A DNA stretch of 64,000 nucleotides from Tritrichomonas musculus (GCA_039105265.1 JAPFFF010000023.1:992001-1056000), one strand, 5' to 3'. Positions 28,101-36,909 are shown, counted from the stretch's first letter. A program made the numbers and translations. The notes: a model not told the origin generated them from the letters alone.

Positions 28101-28523
28101 GAGAGTGAACCATTTTGCGTGTCCATCAAGTGTGTATGCTTTGACGACAACTTTTGATTTATTTCGAATCTTATAGCAGTGTCGAAGCATCTCTGTAAAT
28201 GCGAGTCTCTTGCACTCACTGTCTCCAATATCGACGTCAAAGGAGAACTCTTTTGCAGCCATAAACATGAGTCTTTTGAGTTCTTTTTGAAATAACTCTT
28301 GATCATCCACTTCTTGTACTCTTTTTTCGTATGCTTGTCTTGCTTGTGTCTTTGATTCTTCATAAAAGTCTATAGACAAGTTCATTATGTCATTATCTAC
28401 ATTTGATATATTGGTTTTCATCTTTTTTCCAGACAAGCCACTTCTTTGTAATCTTTGTATTTGATTTTGCTGTGTTTGAACAAGTTTTATCAATTCTTCT
28501 CTTGAAAGTTTGTTGAAGTCCAT
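25173..28523 (-). CDS. protein-primed family B DNA polymerase (Y)
   Basis: 1116 residues. An N-terminal coiled coil (LIKLVQTQQNQIQRLQR) precedes the region shared with X. Exonuclease sites: YSDFETDTT (about 453), YFHNLKYDGCFF and FYCFKDCIVL. Polymerase sites: DAVSLYPSAM (about 735), LLLNSIYGKS (about 880) and YQDTDSMH (about 972). The Cys block KDNCFVYALIQSG in the N-terminal third is shared with X. It replicates the linear element by protein priming, as known for the Polinton family. It overlaps the 3' end of 24443-25180. Confidence 0.95.
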   Translation of the reverse strand: MDFNKLSREELIKLVQTQQNQIQRLQRSGLSGKKMKTNISNVDNDIMNLSIDFYEESKTQARQAYEKRVQEVDDQELFQKELKRLMFMAAKEFSFDVDIGDSECKRLAFTEMLRHCYKIRNKSKVVVKAYTLDGHAKWFTLSDKHDIESTIGHISGELDLSEEKSDTNPTVNFEFIPVKYDVLFLRKQLDDKGIKFDVIKEDEDDHALYHEEVEIDPDYRSTPEGSFFPFINLSNLDLSEFQIFSKIDKKNYKDNCFVYALIQSGVFSSEEINHLRYYVQTKSMPNNKIKEISEKFKCSFVVKRIDERFDIKHQMQIKIDTRKKGYDRTVELLLYKDHYMIYRPIKCTIYYLEHAKEIDEKFKDDKNRFMIKGFKGEKIFYSENGTLPMMIFRKMFELNMFREIRSCELSILNTTEYDGLNDYIDLDYNEELCTKIIDSNKDKKKEKDWSRVYYSDFETDTTVSPHRPYLNCTVYREGQNIHKISFEGENIDRQLLNYLYNNSLTYFHNLKYDGCFFINTPGWKTQITERTGTVLQVIMLKYASNGKLVKKLTFRNSYSIIPSALRNFASMFNLDVHKEVMAYKIYTEENIQKAVLPINEFYEQYRKENDGKDESKQILENAKISEAYNEKNDSINIMKYAKFYCFKDCIVLMKGLEKFDKDLKEVFKQTGTEMLGVNNFISISSIGYHFANKYGCFDGCYQLSGKPQNFIQRCVSGGRTMTASNQKQYIEGRIQDFDAVSLYPSAMYVMDGVAKGKPKILPQNIDHDQLMKYDTFFIEININEIKCKSDKPYKFGQVFRRNDKGSKIFDNDPVSNFYIDKIALMDLIEFYDIKYEIIRGYYFDEGFNKKINEFILGLFNLRLKYKKEKNPLQSTIKLLLNSIYGKSILKAMKTETKSVPRDELMKYIWRNYNFITEIYDEPTIDRCYVKKLKPINDHFNLPQFGASVLSWSKHLMNRVMASAEQNGIEIFYQDTDSMHLYEDDVKKVAEIFKEKYNAELIGENMCQFHNDFDGFEGAVGQIHSRKLIALGKKSYLDILVDEEGKEGYHIRLKGIPHQVIINKCKRMGITIEELYEKLYAGAKMEFNLLDGTNAFRKTQTFQQTNIKKFSRTLKFI

Positions 28524-28615
28524 TTTAAGTGTGATTAAATTGACCTTTATTAACCTAAAAACTGTAGAAATATAAAAATAAAAATTTTGAAAATTTTAAA
28601 AAATTGAATTGTTTA

Positions 28616-29722
28616 TTAAAAAATTAAATCTTTAACATCAGGCTTAAAAGCACTGACAATTGAAATTTTTTGTTTCTGACTGACTGTTGCATATTTGGTA
28701 TCAAAAGCTTTTGATCCAATTATTAAGGGCAAACGATATATTATCGTTTGGTATTCGTTATTCAATTCTGGTGTTGGATGATATTCATTATAATTATTGA
28801 CAAAGTGATTCATCATATCTAATAACTTCTGAGCATCGCGTGAACAAGAATATTTTCTGACTTCAAATAAAGAACGTTCTAATTCAATGGTTTTTTGGTC
28901 GAGAACGATCATAGACTGCTCAATTTTCTGGTATTTTTCGTGAACTTTTTCAGTAACTTTTTCTTCTATTTTATGATTGAAAGATTCGCAGCTCCATAAT
29001 GAATCAGATATTTCACGAGGTTTCGATGCTTCTTTGGCTGCTAACTTTAAAGTTAGTTCTTGTATTTTTTCTTGCATCTCTTTGATTTTATCATCATAAG
29101 AAGCACTTTGCTTTACAATCTCTTTCTTGAATTGTCTTCCAATGAATCTTGCTATCGTCTTTCTATCATCTTCACTTATGGTTTCATTTTCTTCTTCTTC
29201 TTCATTCATCAGAGATAACATAAGGTCTAAAAATTTTTTAGGTTTATTCTCTTTTTGTATTTTTTCATTTGCTTTTTGAATTTGTATTTGTGTTTGGTCT
29301 TTTGTTTGAGGAGGAGGCTGCATTTGTTCTTGAGATATTTGTGCTTGAGATATTTGTTCTTGTACTGTTTGCGTTTGAGGAGGAGGCTGCATTTGTTCTT
29401 GAGATATTTGTGCTTGTTGTTGTATCGGAGGCGTTTGTCGCATCGGAGGCGGTTGTTGTATCGGAGGTATTAAATAATTATATGATTCTTCTAAAACATA
29501 TTGATAACGGGGCACTCGCGGCTCTTCTATCACGTGATAGGGCTCTTCCGTATAATAACGGGGCACTCCTATCACGTGATAGGGCTCTCGCGGCTCTTCC
29601 GTATTTTGGGGAACCACCGGCTCTTCCGTCTCGTGACGGGGCTCTCGGTGATTCCCTATTTCTTTCCGTAATTTATTTTTTTCTTTTCTAGATGAATTGT
29701 TCCACAGCGCTTTGTTGATCAT
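28616..29722 (-). CDS. Pro/Gln-rich repeat protein with C-terminal coil (Y)
   Basis: 368 residues from the ATG at 29722, which directly follows a T7 tract on the minus strand. Upstream in-frame codons include no ATG. Residues 20-90 are Glu/Pro/Arg repeats of the form EEPYHVI-x-xPR, encoded by palindromic cassettes (29527-29639). Next come Gln/Pro repeats (ISQEQMQPPPQT), then an acidic stretch, a coiled coil and a conserved-looking C-terminal domain with RYLPLIIG-type strands. No family recognised and no X counterpart found. Possibly a structural or replication accessory protein. Confidence 0.55.
   Translation of the reverse strand: MINKALWNNSSRKEKNKLRKEIGNHREPRHETEEPVVPQNTEEPREPYHVIGVPRYYTEEPYHVIEEPRVPRYQYVLEESYNYLIPPIQQPPPMRQTPPIQQQAQISQEQMQPPPQTQTVQEQISQAQISQEQMQPPPQTKDQTQIQIQKANEKIQKENKPKKFLDLMLSLMNEEEEENETISEDDRKTIARFIGRQFKKEIVKQSASYDDKIKEMQEKIQELTLKLAAKEASKPREISDSLWSCESFNHKIEEKVTEKVHEKYQKIEQSMIVLDQKTIELERSLFEVRKYSCSRDAQKLLDMMNHFVNNYNEYHPTPELNNEYQTIIYRLPLIIGSKAFDTKYATVSQKQKISIVSAFKPDVKDLIF
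29527..29639. repeat. palindrome cassettes inside a Y gene
   Basis: CTATCACGTGATAG occurs at 29527-29540 and again at 29569-29582. CCGT-ATAATA-ACGG lies at 29548-29561 and CCGTC-TCGT-GACGG at 29626-29639. They alternate with copies of GGGCTCT and CGCGGCTCTTCC, and the whole is read as repeated Glu-Pro-Tyr-His-Val-Ile peptide. Confidence 0.85.
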
Positions 29723-29740
29723 TAAAAAAATGGTCAGCAA

Positions 29741-30314
29741 TGGCGGTTTTTAAGAATAATTCAGAAGGAAAAAATTTATTCTCTCAATTATCGTTTCTGA
29801 CAAAATTGAAATACGATAATTTTCATCGTTTTTTCAGTTTTAATATAAATGATATAATTATTTTTAATTTGGAGTATATTTTTATTTAATATATTTTTAA
29901 TTATTTATTTATAAATTATTTATTAATTAATTAAATCATTAATTTTCAAGATAATTCAATAAAAATAATTCAATTGAAAATTAATTTTGAATGTCCGATC
30001 ATTTTTAATTTTTGCGATTTTTAAACATTTTATTTTAATCTAACGATTAATTATTTATTATCTACATTAAATATATATATTATTTTTATGATTATTATTA
30101 AAAAACAAATTATTAAAAATATTTCAATAAATTGAGAGAATGTAAATTTTATTCCAAAGTATTTTATTTTTTAAATCTAATCTATTATTTAATATCTACA
30201 TTAAATATACATATTTGTAAAATAGTTATTTTTATTCTAAAAAATGTTTTTCCTATAGAATTTGAAAAATTAAAAAATTTTAAAATTCTTTTGAAAAAGT
30301 TTCATACTTTTTTA
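29741..30314. other. AT-rich non-coding region of Y
   Basis: About 570 bases of extreme AT content between two divergent genes, with runs of TTTAATTATT-like sequence and no credible gene. It may hold promoters for both sides or a replication site, but I see no specific motif. Confidence 0.5.
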
Positions 30315-30734
30315 ATGTCCGAGTTTTTCGAGATCGATAATTGGGATGAAACCGAGCAAATCGAGTATTTCGAAAATCCGATTTATTCTTATTTAAACGA
30401 AGACGAAAAAAAACAAATTGACGCGATTCATCCAGATATTAAAAAAAGAGACGAAAAATATATAAAAGGAAGAAATATTGAAGGAACAAGAATCAAAGCT
30501 TTAGCTAATCAAATACAACGTAGGATGCATGTATCGACACCCGATGGAGAGCCAGAAAAGTTTACACTAATTATAAAAACACCAATTCCAAAGAATTTAT
30601 ATATCGATCCTCAATTTTTAAAATTCTATTCAAGTTTACAGAAAGACAATTATTTAATCAAAGAATTGCGAACAATATATAATAATTTCTTTAGAAAAAA
30701 TTATACAAATATCGGTTTTGGTAGAATAAGATAG
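30315..30734 (+). CDS. hypothetical protein (Y)
   Basis: 139 residues from the ATG at 30315, preceded by a T-rich leader. The frame is open further upstream but has no ATG and is AT-noise in composition. It has an acidic N-terminus (MSEFFEIDNWDETEQIEYFE) and a C-terminal basic helix (LRTIYNNFFRKNYTNIGFGR). No family recognised and no counterpart in X, V or Z. Confidence 0.5.
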   Translation: MSEFFEIDNWDETEQIEYFENPIYSYLNEDEKKQIDAIHPDIKKRDEKYIKGRNIEGTRIKALANQIQRRMHVSTPDGEPEKFTLIIKTPIPKNLYIDPQFLKFYSSLQKDNYLIKELRTIYNNFFRKNYTNIGFGRIR

Positions 30735-30848
30735 GTCAATATATTATTTAGAAAAAAGCAAATATTATATAAAAGAAGAAGAACTTTATTGTATACTAAA
30801 TTATATTATTTATCAATAAACAATACAATTACTTATGTTTTTATTTTT

Positions 30849-31010
30849 ATCTTTGCAATTACAAAGATCAATTTTTCTATTAATATTCAATACTTCATCT
30901 TTGCAATTTCAAAGATCAATTTTTCTATTAATATTCAATGCTTCATCTTTGCAATTACAAAGATCAATTTTTCTATTAATATTCAATACTTTATCTTTGC
31001 AATTACAAAG
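30849..31010. repeat. 48-bp tandem repeat containing a palindrome
   Basis: Units start at 30849, 30897, 30945 and 30993 (partial). Each contains TCTTTG-CAATTA-CAAAGA or a near copy, which can form a 6-bp stem hairpin, followed by TCAATTTTTCTATTAA. Confidence 0.95.
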
Positions 31011-31113
31011 GTTTATTGAAATTGATCTTTGCAATTACAAAGATGAAGTATTGAAATTATCTCTGTCTATTCAATTTTTCAATGAGATTTGAAAAATAAT
31101 TCAGAAAAAATTT

Positions 31114-31168
31114 TATCTTTGCAATTCCTTAGATAAAAATTTGAATTATCTTTGCAATTCCTTAGATA
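31114..31168. repeat. pair of identical hairpins
   Basis: TATCTTTGCAATTCCTTAGA plus TA occurs at 31114-31135 and 31147-31168. The outer TATCT pairs with AGATA. The CTTTGCAATT core is shared with the neighbouring 48-bp repeat. Confidence 0.85.
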
Positions 31169-31290
31169 AAGTATTGAATAAAAATAAATTGAATAGATTA
31201 TTATTTGATGTATGAAAAATCCCATCAAAAATCAAAAAAAAAAAAATAAAGTCCTTGATATCTTGTGGCCAATAAAAGCAGATGGAACGG

Positions 31291-31527
31291 TTATTTAATA
31301 AATTCTTTAACTTTTTCTTTTAATTCTTCTATTTCTTTTTTCTTTCTTTCCCTATAAGCTTTTTGTTGTTGTTTTCTTGCTTCATGTCTTTCTTCATCAG
31401 TGGCATATTTTTGTTTTCTTCCTCTTTTATGCTCTTCATTTTTCAAGTTCTCAATACTTTCTGAGTGACTGAGCTTTTTGATAATATCTGTTTCATTAAA
31501 TTCTGAAAAATTGAGTCGTCCGGCCAT
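31291..31527 (-). CDS. small bZIP/AT-hook-like DNA-binding protein (Y)
   Basis: 78 residues, same plan as X 9783-10073. It has an N-terminal LNFSEFNETDIIKKLSHSES, then KRGRKQKY (AT-hook-like), a basic helix EARKQQQKAYRERKKKEIEE and a short coil. It is divergent to the helicase at 31578 with 50 bases between start codons, a spacing that would suit an element-encoded regulator of replication genes. DNA binding is inferred from composition. Confidence 0.55.
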   Translation of the reverse strand: MAGRLNFSEFNETDIIKKLSHSESIENLKNEEHKRGRKQKYATDEERHEARKQQQKAYRERKKKEIEELKEKVKEFIK

Positions 31528-31577
31528 TTAATTTGAAAAGAAGAAAAAAAAATTAAAAAATCTCATCACTCATTAAA

Positions 31578-33338
31578 ATGTTAAATCCACAATTTATCGA
31601 TTTAACCGAAGAAGAAGATATCGATCCTTTTTTGTACAATGACCCAACAGAAAACCAAATTATAATCGAAAACGTTTTCAGTTCTTATGAACCAGATATC
31701 AAAGATAACGATCTTGAGGTTAACAATAGTCCAATCAAGCTCAAAAGGGAAGACATTTTAGCCCTCTATTCTCTAATCGCTCCAATCGAATTTAATTTAC
31801 GGTTCATTTATGATTCAGCCAATTATGCACCATACACTTTTGATTTTATTATTGGAATAGTGAAAGAATGGTGGTGTCAAAGACAAGAAAATGATCCTAC
31901 TTTTATAACAGACAGATGGACAAATAATTTTCCAATAATGAGTAATGAGTGGCTGTTCTCTTTTCTAAATTGTCTCCCTCAAAGGCAAAGACACTATATG
32001 CTCGAAACTTATTTCAGAAACAAAATAGACGACAGTGCACACATTGAAACACACAATGATTTCACCCTAACGAGCATAAGAAAGAAGAATTATGTCAGCA
32101 CAATAAATGAGCGTTCAATAATAAGAGTAGGGGAATTCATGACAGATCTTAAGAAAGTGATTTGTCAAATAGACATCACTCCTCCATTAATCTTGATGAA
32201 AGTGAGAGATCCATCCTATAGACGAGCACAATTAGTGATGACAACAGCACAACAACTCAAGCACAAACTTATGACGATTAATGTTGGAAAAGTGACAGCT
32301 GACAAAATCTTAAATACAGGAATGAATAAGAACTTTATCATGTATGAACAATTAACATTCTTTCCTGGGAGAGAGAATGCGTTCACTTTCTTTCAAGGAT
32401 TTGAATATTTCCCTGTGCCTCAAAGAGAAATCAAGATGGAATTGATTCAGCCATTCTTAACTCACATAGAACAAATCATTTGCAACAAAAGACACGAAAT
32501 CTATGAATATGTTATCAATTGGATATCATTCATTGTGCAGAAAGTTGGCCAGAAGACAAAGACATCAATAATAATCACAGGTATACAAGGCACAGGGAAG
32601 AACACGTTCACTGACACCATTTGCAATTTGTTTGGTTCATATGCAAATAAGAATTGCAAACTTGAACACATTACTGGCGATTTTAACAGCAGCATCATGT
32701 ACAAGATGCTCCTTGTGTGCAATGAAGTGAAAAGTTTTATCAATAATAAGAAATATGACCCTGAAATGTTGAAGACTTTGATAACAGAAGATTCAATCGA
32801 CATCCACCAAAAGTTCCATGATGTCTTCACTCAGCAGAACGTGGCAAACTTTATTTTTCTCTCAAACAACTTTGCGCCACTAAAAATCGAAGAAGATGAT
32901 AGAAGATTTTTAGTTATGGAGACATCATCAGAGAAGAGAGGAGATCACGAGTATTTTAGCCAATTACATGATTCGTTCACTCCAGAGTTCTATTCGAATC
33001 TTCTTGCATTCTTTGGATATCATGATATATCTCTCTTTGATCCAAGTGTGATTCCTCTCACGAATGAAAAGACTGATATCATTAATTTTTTCAAGAACCC
33101 TTATTTCATGTTCATTCAGAAGAATCTGATTCAGTTCAAAAAGGGTTTTCCACGAAAAACAGTCTTTGAGACATATAAAATGTGGTGTACAGAGATCGGT
33201 TTTGCACCAGGAACACAACAAAAGTTTAGAATCAGTGTTCTTAAGTACTGCCGAGAAATAAGGATAATCGGCTCACAAGAAGAATGCTATCAGCTCAAGA
33301 ATGAGATGATTGAGCTATTCAAAAATAAAAATAAATAG
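31578..33338 (+). CDS. SF3 helicase, D5/DUF5906-like (Y)
   Basis: 586 residues. Walker A is GIQGTGKNTF at about 335-344, Walker B is MLLVCNEVKS at about 376-385, and motif C is NFIFLSNN at about 424-431, followed by an Arg-rich DDRRFLVME block. Upstream, FTFFQGFEYFP resembles the D5-N linker (NxFxGF type). This is the helicase class used by poxvirus D5, virophages and many phages to unwind replication origins. X has no copy in its visible genes. It would act with the Y polymerase and possibly with the HUH protein at 43062. Confidence 0.85.
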   Translation: MLNPQFIDLTEEEDIDPFLYNDPTENQIIIENVFSSYEPDIKDNDLEVNNSPIKLKREDILALYSLIAPIEFNLRFIYDSANYAPYTFDFIIGIVKEWWCQRQENDPTFITDRWTNNFPIMSNEWLFSFLNCLPQRQRHYMLETYFRNKIDDSAHIETHNDFTLTSIRKKNYVSTINERSIIRVGEFMTDLKKVICQIDITPPLILMKVRDPSYRRAQLVMTTAQQLKHKLMTINVGKVTADKILNTGMNKNFIMYEQLTFFPGRENAFTFFQGFEYFPVPQREIKMELIQPFLTHIEQIICNKRHEIYEYVINWISFIVQKVGQKTKTSIIITGIQGTGKNTFTDTICNLFGSYANKNCKLEHITGDFNSSIMYKMLLVCNEVKSFINNKKYDPEMLKTLITEDSIDIHQKFHDVFTQQNVANFIFLSNNFAPLKIEEDDRRFLVMETSSEKRGDHEYFSQLHDSFTPEFYSNLLAFFGYHDISLFDPSVIPLTNEKTDIINFFKNPYFMFIQKNLIQFKKGFPRKTVFETYKMWCTEIGFAPGTQQKFRISVLKYCREIRIIGSQEECYQLKNEMIELFKNKNK

Positions 33339-33362
33339 CTTAATTAATTAATTAATAAACAT

Positions 33363-33884
33363 TTAAATGCAAAACTTTAAACATAAGTGATAATTGTTTA
33401 CTAATTCATTATATTCTTTATTATAGACTTGTTTGAAGTCAGTGATGATTTCGCCGTTCTCTTTGAGTATTTTAATGGCTTCTATTCTTCGAATTGGGTT
33501 TGCTTTTCCGGCACAACAACCAATATCTTCATCAAGATGTACTTCGACTTCTGTGACTTTGAGAATTGCTTTTATGATTTCTTCTAAGCACTCTTTAGGG
33601 ACAATAATAGAATGCTTAAAGATTAAATTGCTTAAAAGCGCTTTATCCTGATTTAAAAGTATTTGAGCATATGTTTCTAAAATCACACTTTTTGCGTCTG
33701 TTTCATTGATTTCCGGTTCTATTTGAGCATTCACGTCTCTTGTTATCACTATCTCCTCCTTCCCATCTTCTCGTTTATTTATAATAATATTATTATTTAT
33801 ATTTGAAGTCGATGACGATGCTGCGGTTGGCTCCAATGCTATATTTGCGTTAACACCAGTTGCGTTTGTTCTCTTCTTGATCAT
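33363..33884 (-). CDS. conserved Cys-motif Polinton protein (Y)
   Basis: 173 residues, nearly colinear with X 9225-9752: MIKKRTNATGVNANIALEP at the start, SNINNNIIINKREDGKEEIV, ILLNQDKALLSNLI, then HLDEDIGCCAGKANPIRRIE and FKQVYNKEYNELVNNYHL. It converges with the helicase gene, with stops 24 bases apart. Function unknown. It is the most widely shared small protein in the window. Confidence 0.7.
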   Translation of the reverse strand: MIKKRTNATGVNANIALEPTAASSSTSNINNNIIINKREDGKEEIVITRDVNAQIEPEINETDAKSVILETYAQILLNQDKALLSNLIFKHSIIVPKECLEEIIKAILKVTEVEVHLDEDIGCCAGKANPIRRIEAIKILKENGEIITDFKQVYNKEYNELVNNYHLCLKFCI

Positions 33885-34004
33885 TTGTCTTGGAGATAAA
33901 CCTTAAAATTTTAAAGGACCAAATAACTTCTGAATTATCATAAGTAGCCGGCCATTTATTTAAGAAGAAAACTTTAGAAAGAATAATCAGATCACACTTT
34001 TATA

Positions 34005-34730
34005 ATGTCATTCAACGAACTCGCACAAGAATTAGTTCAGATCCAAAAAGAACTCACTCCCATCCAAGAAGACATCTATGCATTCCTTAATCAAAAAGAT
34101 GAGATCCCAATTTATAAAATCGAACATGTTATTCCCTTCATGATGTATCGCTACTGTCAGCTAATAAACCAACAAGTAGACGCAAACAGAAGACTTGATA
34201 TGTTAGTAACTATGCAAGCAGCCAAAGAAAGATATGATGAAAAAGCTCATGAAGAAGAAGAAGAAAAAGAAGAAGAAGAAGAAGAAGAAGAAGAATGCCA
34301 AGTTAGCAAAGAGGAAAAAATAAAAACAGAAGAAGAATATAAAGAGATGATAGAAGAGCTAGATTATGATGAAGAAATCTTGGCAAAACTGGCGCATGAT
34401 ATCGAAAGTTTTGTGAATGAAAAAGGGCATATATCACATTGTAAAATAACTACCATGCTAAGAAAATTCACTAATTTTATCGAAACAAGAAATGAAATGG
34501 CTAACAAAATAAAAATATTAAATAAATACCGAAAAGACAATGAATATAAAACAAATCTCGATGAATGCCTGGAGAAGAAGAAGAAGAAAGAACCAAAATA
34601 TATTAAAATGATCAGTACTGATTCTTACGATAGTCCTTTTAATTTTTCTTCTGATGATAATGAAAAAGAAGAGGATGAAGAAAAGAAAGAAGAAAAAGAA
34701 AAAGAAGAAGAAAAAGAGCAAAAAAAATAA
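34005..34730 (+). CDS. Glu/Lys-rich coiled-coil protein (Y)
   Basis: 241 residues. The N-terminal 75 residues look folded and helical (FNELAQELVQIQKELTPIQE). Two long acidic low-complexity tracts (about 80-105 and 215-241) flank a second helical domain with YDEEILAKLAHDIESF. No homologue in X, Z or V and no named domain. It is divergent to 33363-33884 and converges with 34770-35201. Reality is supported by the ordered N-terminal half. Function unknown. Confidence 0.5.
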   Translation: MSFNELAQELVQIQKELTPIQEDIYAFLNQKDEIPIYKIEHVIPFMMYRYCQLINQQVDANRRLDMLVTMQAAKERYDEKAHEEEEEKEEEEEEEEECQVSKEEKIKTEEEYKEMIEELDYDEEILAKLAHDIESFVNEKGHISHCKITTMLRKFTNFIETRNEMANKIKILNKYRKDNEYKTNLDECLEKKKKKEPKYIKMISTDSYDSPFNFSSDDNEKEEDEEKKEEKEKEEEKEQKK

Positions 34731-34769
34731 GCTCAATAATCAAAATTAATTAATAAAAATTAATTTTCT

Positions 34770-35201
34770 TTAATATATATTATTTTTTATTATAACTGAG
34801 TGTTTAGGTCCATATATTATTGATCCTTTATTATTTTCATCTGCTAATCCTTGTATTCGAGCTAAATCTTCTGGCTTTTTCAGGTAAGGAGGCAAAAGTG
34901 GCGGTTTTTTCACATATCCATGGTGAATATAATGTTTTCCGTCAGTTAAGCTTACTGGTGGTTCATGAAGTCCTTTTGTTGTGTGCTGATTAGTTGGTGG
35001 AGGACGTACAGGTTTATTTTCTCGAACTATCGTTGGTGGCAAATTGACCTTGGGATTAAAAGTGACAGCATAAGTGTTATCGTTCGAAAAGATACCATAA
35101 TGTTTGCCTTTGATAAATCGCACTTTTTCTGTATTCTCATTATACATTACTCCTTCTCTTCCTACAATCTCTGCATTTGGGGATTTATAATCATTAGCCA
35201 T
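34770..35201 (-). CDS. conserved proline-rich protein (Y)
   Basis: 143 residues, same plan as X 8775-9200: IVGREGVMYNENT, YGIFSNDNTYAVTFNPKVN, RPPPTNQHTTKGLHEPP, PPLLPPYLKKP and IYGPKHSVIIKNNIY. It lies 22 bases downstream of the capsid gene and is probably part of the same late run. Unknown function. An extended capsid-associated protein is a guess. Confidence 0.6.
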   Translation of the reverse strand: MANDYKSPNAEIVGREGVMYNENTEKVRFIKGKHYGIFSNDNTYAVTFNPKVNLPPTIVRENKPVRPPPTNQHTTKGLHEPPVSLTDGKHYIHHGYVKKPPLLPPYLKKPEDLARIQGLADENNKGSIIYGPKHSVIIKNNIY

Positions 35202-35223
35202 TTAAGTAAAGAAAAATTCTATT

Positions 35224-36900
35224 TTATTCAGGAGTTGTAATGTCATAATTCCCAATTCGAACCAGTGGGGGCATGCCATTGGGCTGCACTAAAATCGAAA
35301 TAGAAGCATCAACTAATAAACCTAATATTGGTGGCGTATCGACTATTTGAGAAAAATGCTTTTTATAATTCTCTGATTTATCATTTGGATCTTTTATTTG
35401 TGCATGTTCCTGTGTGACGATTATTTCGAAGTTAATTGGTGATAAACTTGTAAGGCCCTGTTGATATGTCCCATCTGTTTCTGTCGCAAAACCGATAAAG
35501 AATGAAGTCCTATCGTTTGGATATAAACCTGTGATATTGGCTAAAGGTTTACTTACATTACATAATGAAGCGATAACCTCTTTATTGAAACCGGTTTGTT
35601 CACCATTCATATTCATTGCATTTTGACTATATTCAATGAATTCTGGATATTCACCATCTGTTCCGAAAGATTTGGCTGGAATATTGCCATAACCGCCACA
35701 ATTCAATTGGAAATGTTTAAAAAGTGGATTTTTGAAATATGTATGATGACGTTGATGAAGAGGGAATAAACAAAAGATAGAATCAACAAATCTTGGAGTG
35801 ACAGTGACTGTTGTTTTGTCTTGGATTTGTTTTAATGCTTGAGTGCAGGTGTAAAATGACAATGTTTGAGTTGGAAATGTGAGTGGATGTTGTGGATTTG
35901 AATAACGCTGAACCAATTGTTGATAAATTTCATTGTTTATACCAAAACATGGAATAATTGATGAGCATTCAGTGATTTCATACTCATAGACTTGGAATTT
36001 TCGTAAACCAGAATAAAGAGTATATGGTGTTTCTGATGCTAATATTTCAGCTCCATCTGTCTTTTCTGATGCTTGGCCTGATGAATTAGCTGATGTACTT
36101 GAAATCCATATTTTAACATCATCGCCAACAGGTGTGAATTCATTAGTGATCTCAGAAAAAGTATATTTAGTTGCAAGAGATGGTTGAGCAAGCAAAGATC
36201 TTGATGGTCCACATGGACAACAAAGCATACCAGCACATGAGAAATATAATCTTAATTCGAGTTTTCCTGCAAAAGCTGGTAAATATTTTATATTTGATAA
36301 TGGCAAGAATCTACGCAAATCAATTTTTAAATGAATCGTAAATGTTGCTGTTAAATCATCTTTTGGCCAATTAATTACTATTCCGCAACGAGTGGCAAAA
36401 TTATTATTCCATATATCTTTATGTCTTGCCTTTGAGTATACATCTGCTCTCTTTGTTGTTTCATTCGCACAACATGCAGTTAAGAACGATTCTTCACAAC
36501 CAAAGTTTTGTGTATATATCGTTATTCCGTTAGCTACTATTTCATATTTTTCAATAGCATCTCTTGCATCTTTGAATCCAAACCAGATTTTATTGAATGG
36601 ATAACCGCCAATATCACTCAAATCTGGTATCTTTTCATTTATATTCATTGTCACTTTTAGATCAGCACGAATAAAACCATTATAGATGTCAGCTGTATTG
36701 TGTGTATTTGGAGAAATAATAACACTTGTATATGACCCTTGTTTTATTGGAGGTGAAGGCGAATATGATGTTTGTGGATTAATTGAATACTGTTTGTTTG
36801 TATCAGAAGTGGCAATACAGCTATCTACAACATCAAAATATGACGCAATTTGCGAACATACTTCAGCTGATGTTTTCATATAAACCTCATGATTAATCAT
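35224..36900 (-). CDS. major capsid protein, double jelly-roll (Y)
   Basis: 558 residues aligned end to end with X 6587-8245: YSPSPPIKQGSYTSVIISP, WFGFKDARDAIEKYEIVANG, RFLPLSNIKYLPAFAGKLEL, LYFSCAGMLCCPCGP, QRYSNPQHPLTFPTQTL, TPRFVDSIFCLFPL and NCGGYGNIPAKSFGTDG. It sits in the minus-strand virion run with ATPase and penton-like protein, as in other Polintons. A T7 tract ends 9 bases before its ATG. It would be the hexon-like shell subunit. Confidence 0.8.
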   Translation of the reverse strand: MINHEVYMKTSAEVCSQIASYFDVVDSCIATSDTNKQYSINPQTSYSPSPPIKQGSYTSVIISPNTHNTADIYNGFIRADLKVTMNINEKIPDLSDIGGYPFNKIWFGFKDARDAIEKYEIVANGITIYTQNFGCEESFLTACCANETTKRADVYSKARHKDIWNNNFATRCGIVINWPKDDLTATFTIHLKIDLRRFLPLSNIKYLPAFAGKLELRLYFSCAGMLCCPCGPSRSLLAQPSLATKYTFSEITNEFTPVGDDVKIWISSTSANSSGQASEKTDGAEILASETPYTLYSGLRKFQVYEYEITECSSIIPCFGINNEIYQQLVQRYSNPQHPLTFPTQTLSFYTCTQALKQIQDKTTVTVTPRFVDSIFCLFPLHQRHHTYFKNPLFKHFQLNCGGYGNIPAKSFGTDGEYPEFIEYSQNAMNMNGEQTGFNKEVIASLCNVSKPLANITGLYPNDRTSFFIGFATETDGTYQQGLTSLSPINFEIIVTQEHAQIKDPNDKSENYKKHFSQIVDTPPILGLLVDASISILVQPNGMPPLVRIGNYDITTPE

Positions 36901-36909
36901 TTCTTGAAT

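Larger units (their letters stand above)
30735..31290. other. repeat-rich intergenic region of Y
   Basis: Between 30315-30734 and the small gene at 31291. It holds a 48-bp tandem repeat (30849-31010), an inverted partial copy near 31019-31058 and two hairpins (31114-31135, 31147-31168). Short reading frames here only reflect the repeat. Confidence 0.7.

Noticed and set aside
30789-31092. Two overlapping open frames with a 16-residue repeat
   Set aside because: They only translate the 48-bp tandem array. Two frames are open at once, as expected for a repeat.
36039-36236. Histidine/leucine-rich frame inside the Y capsid gene
   Set aside because: It is an out-of-frame shadow on the same strand as the well-supported capsid gene.
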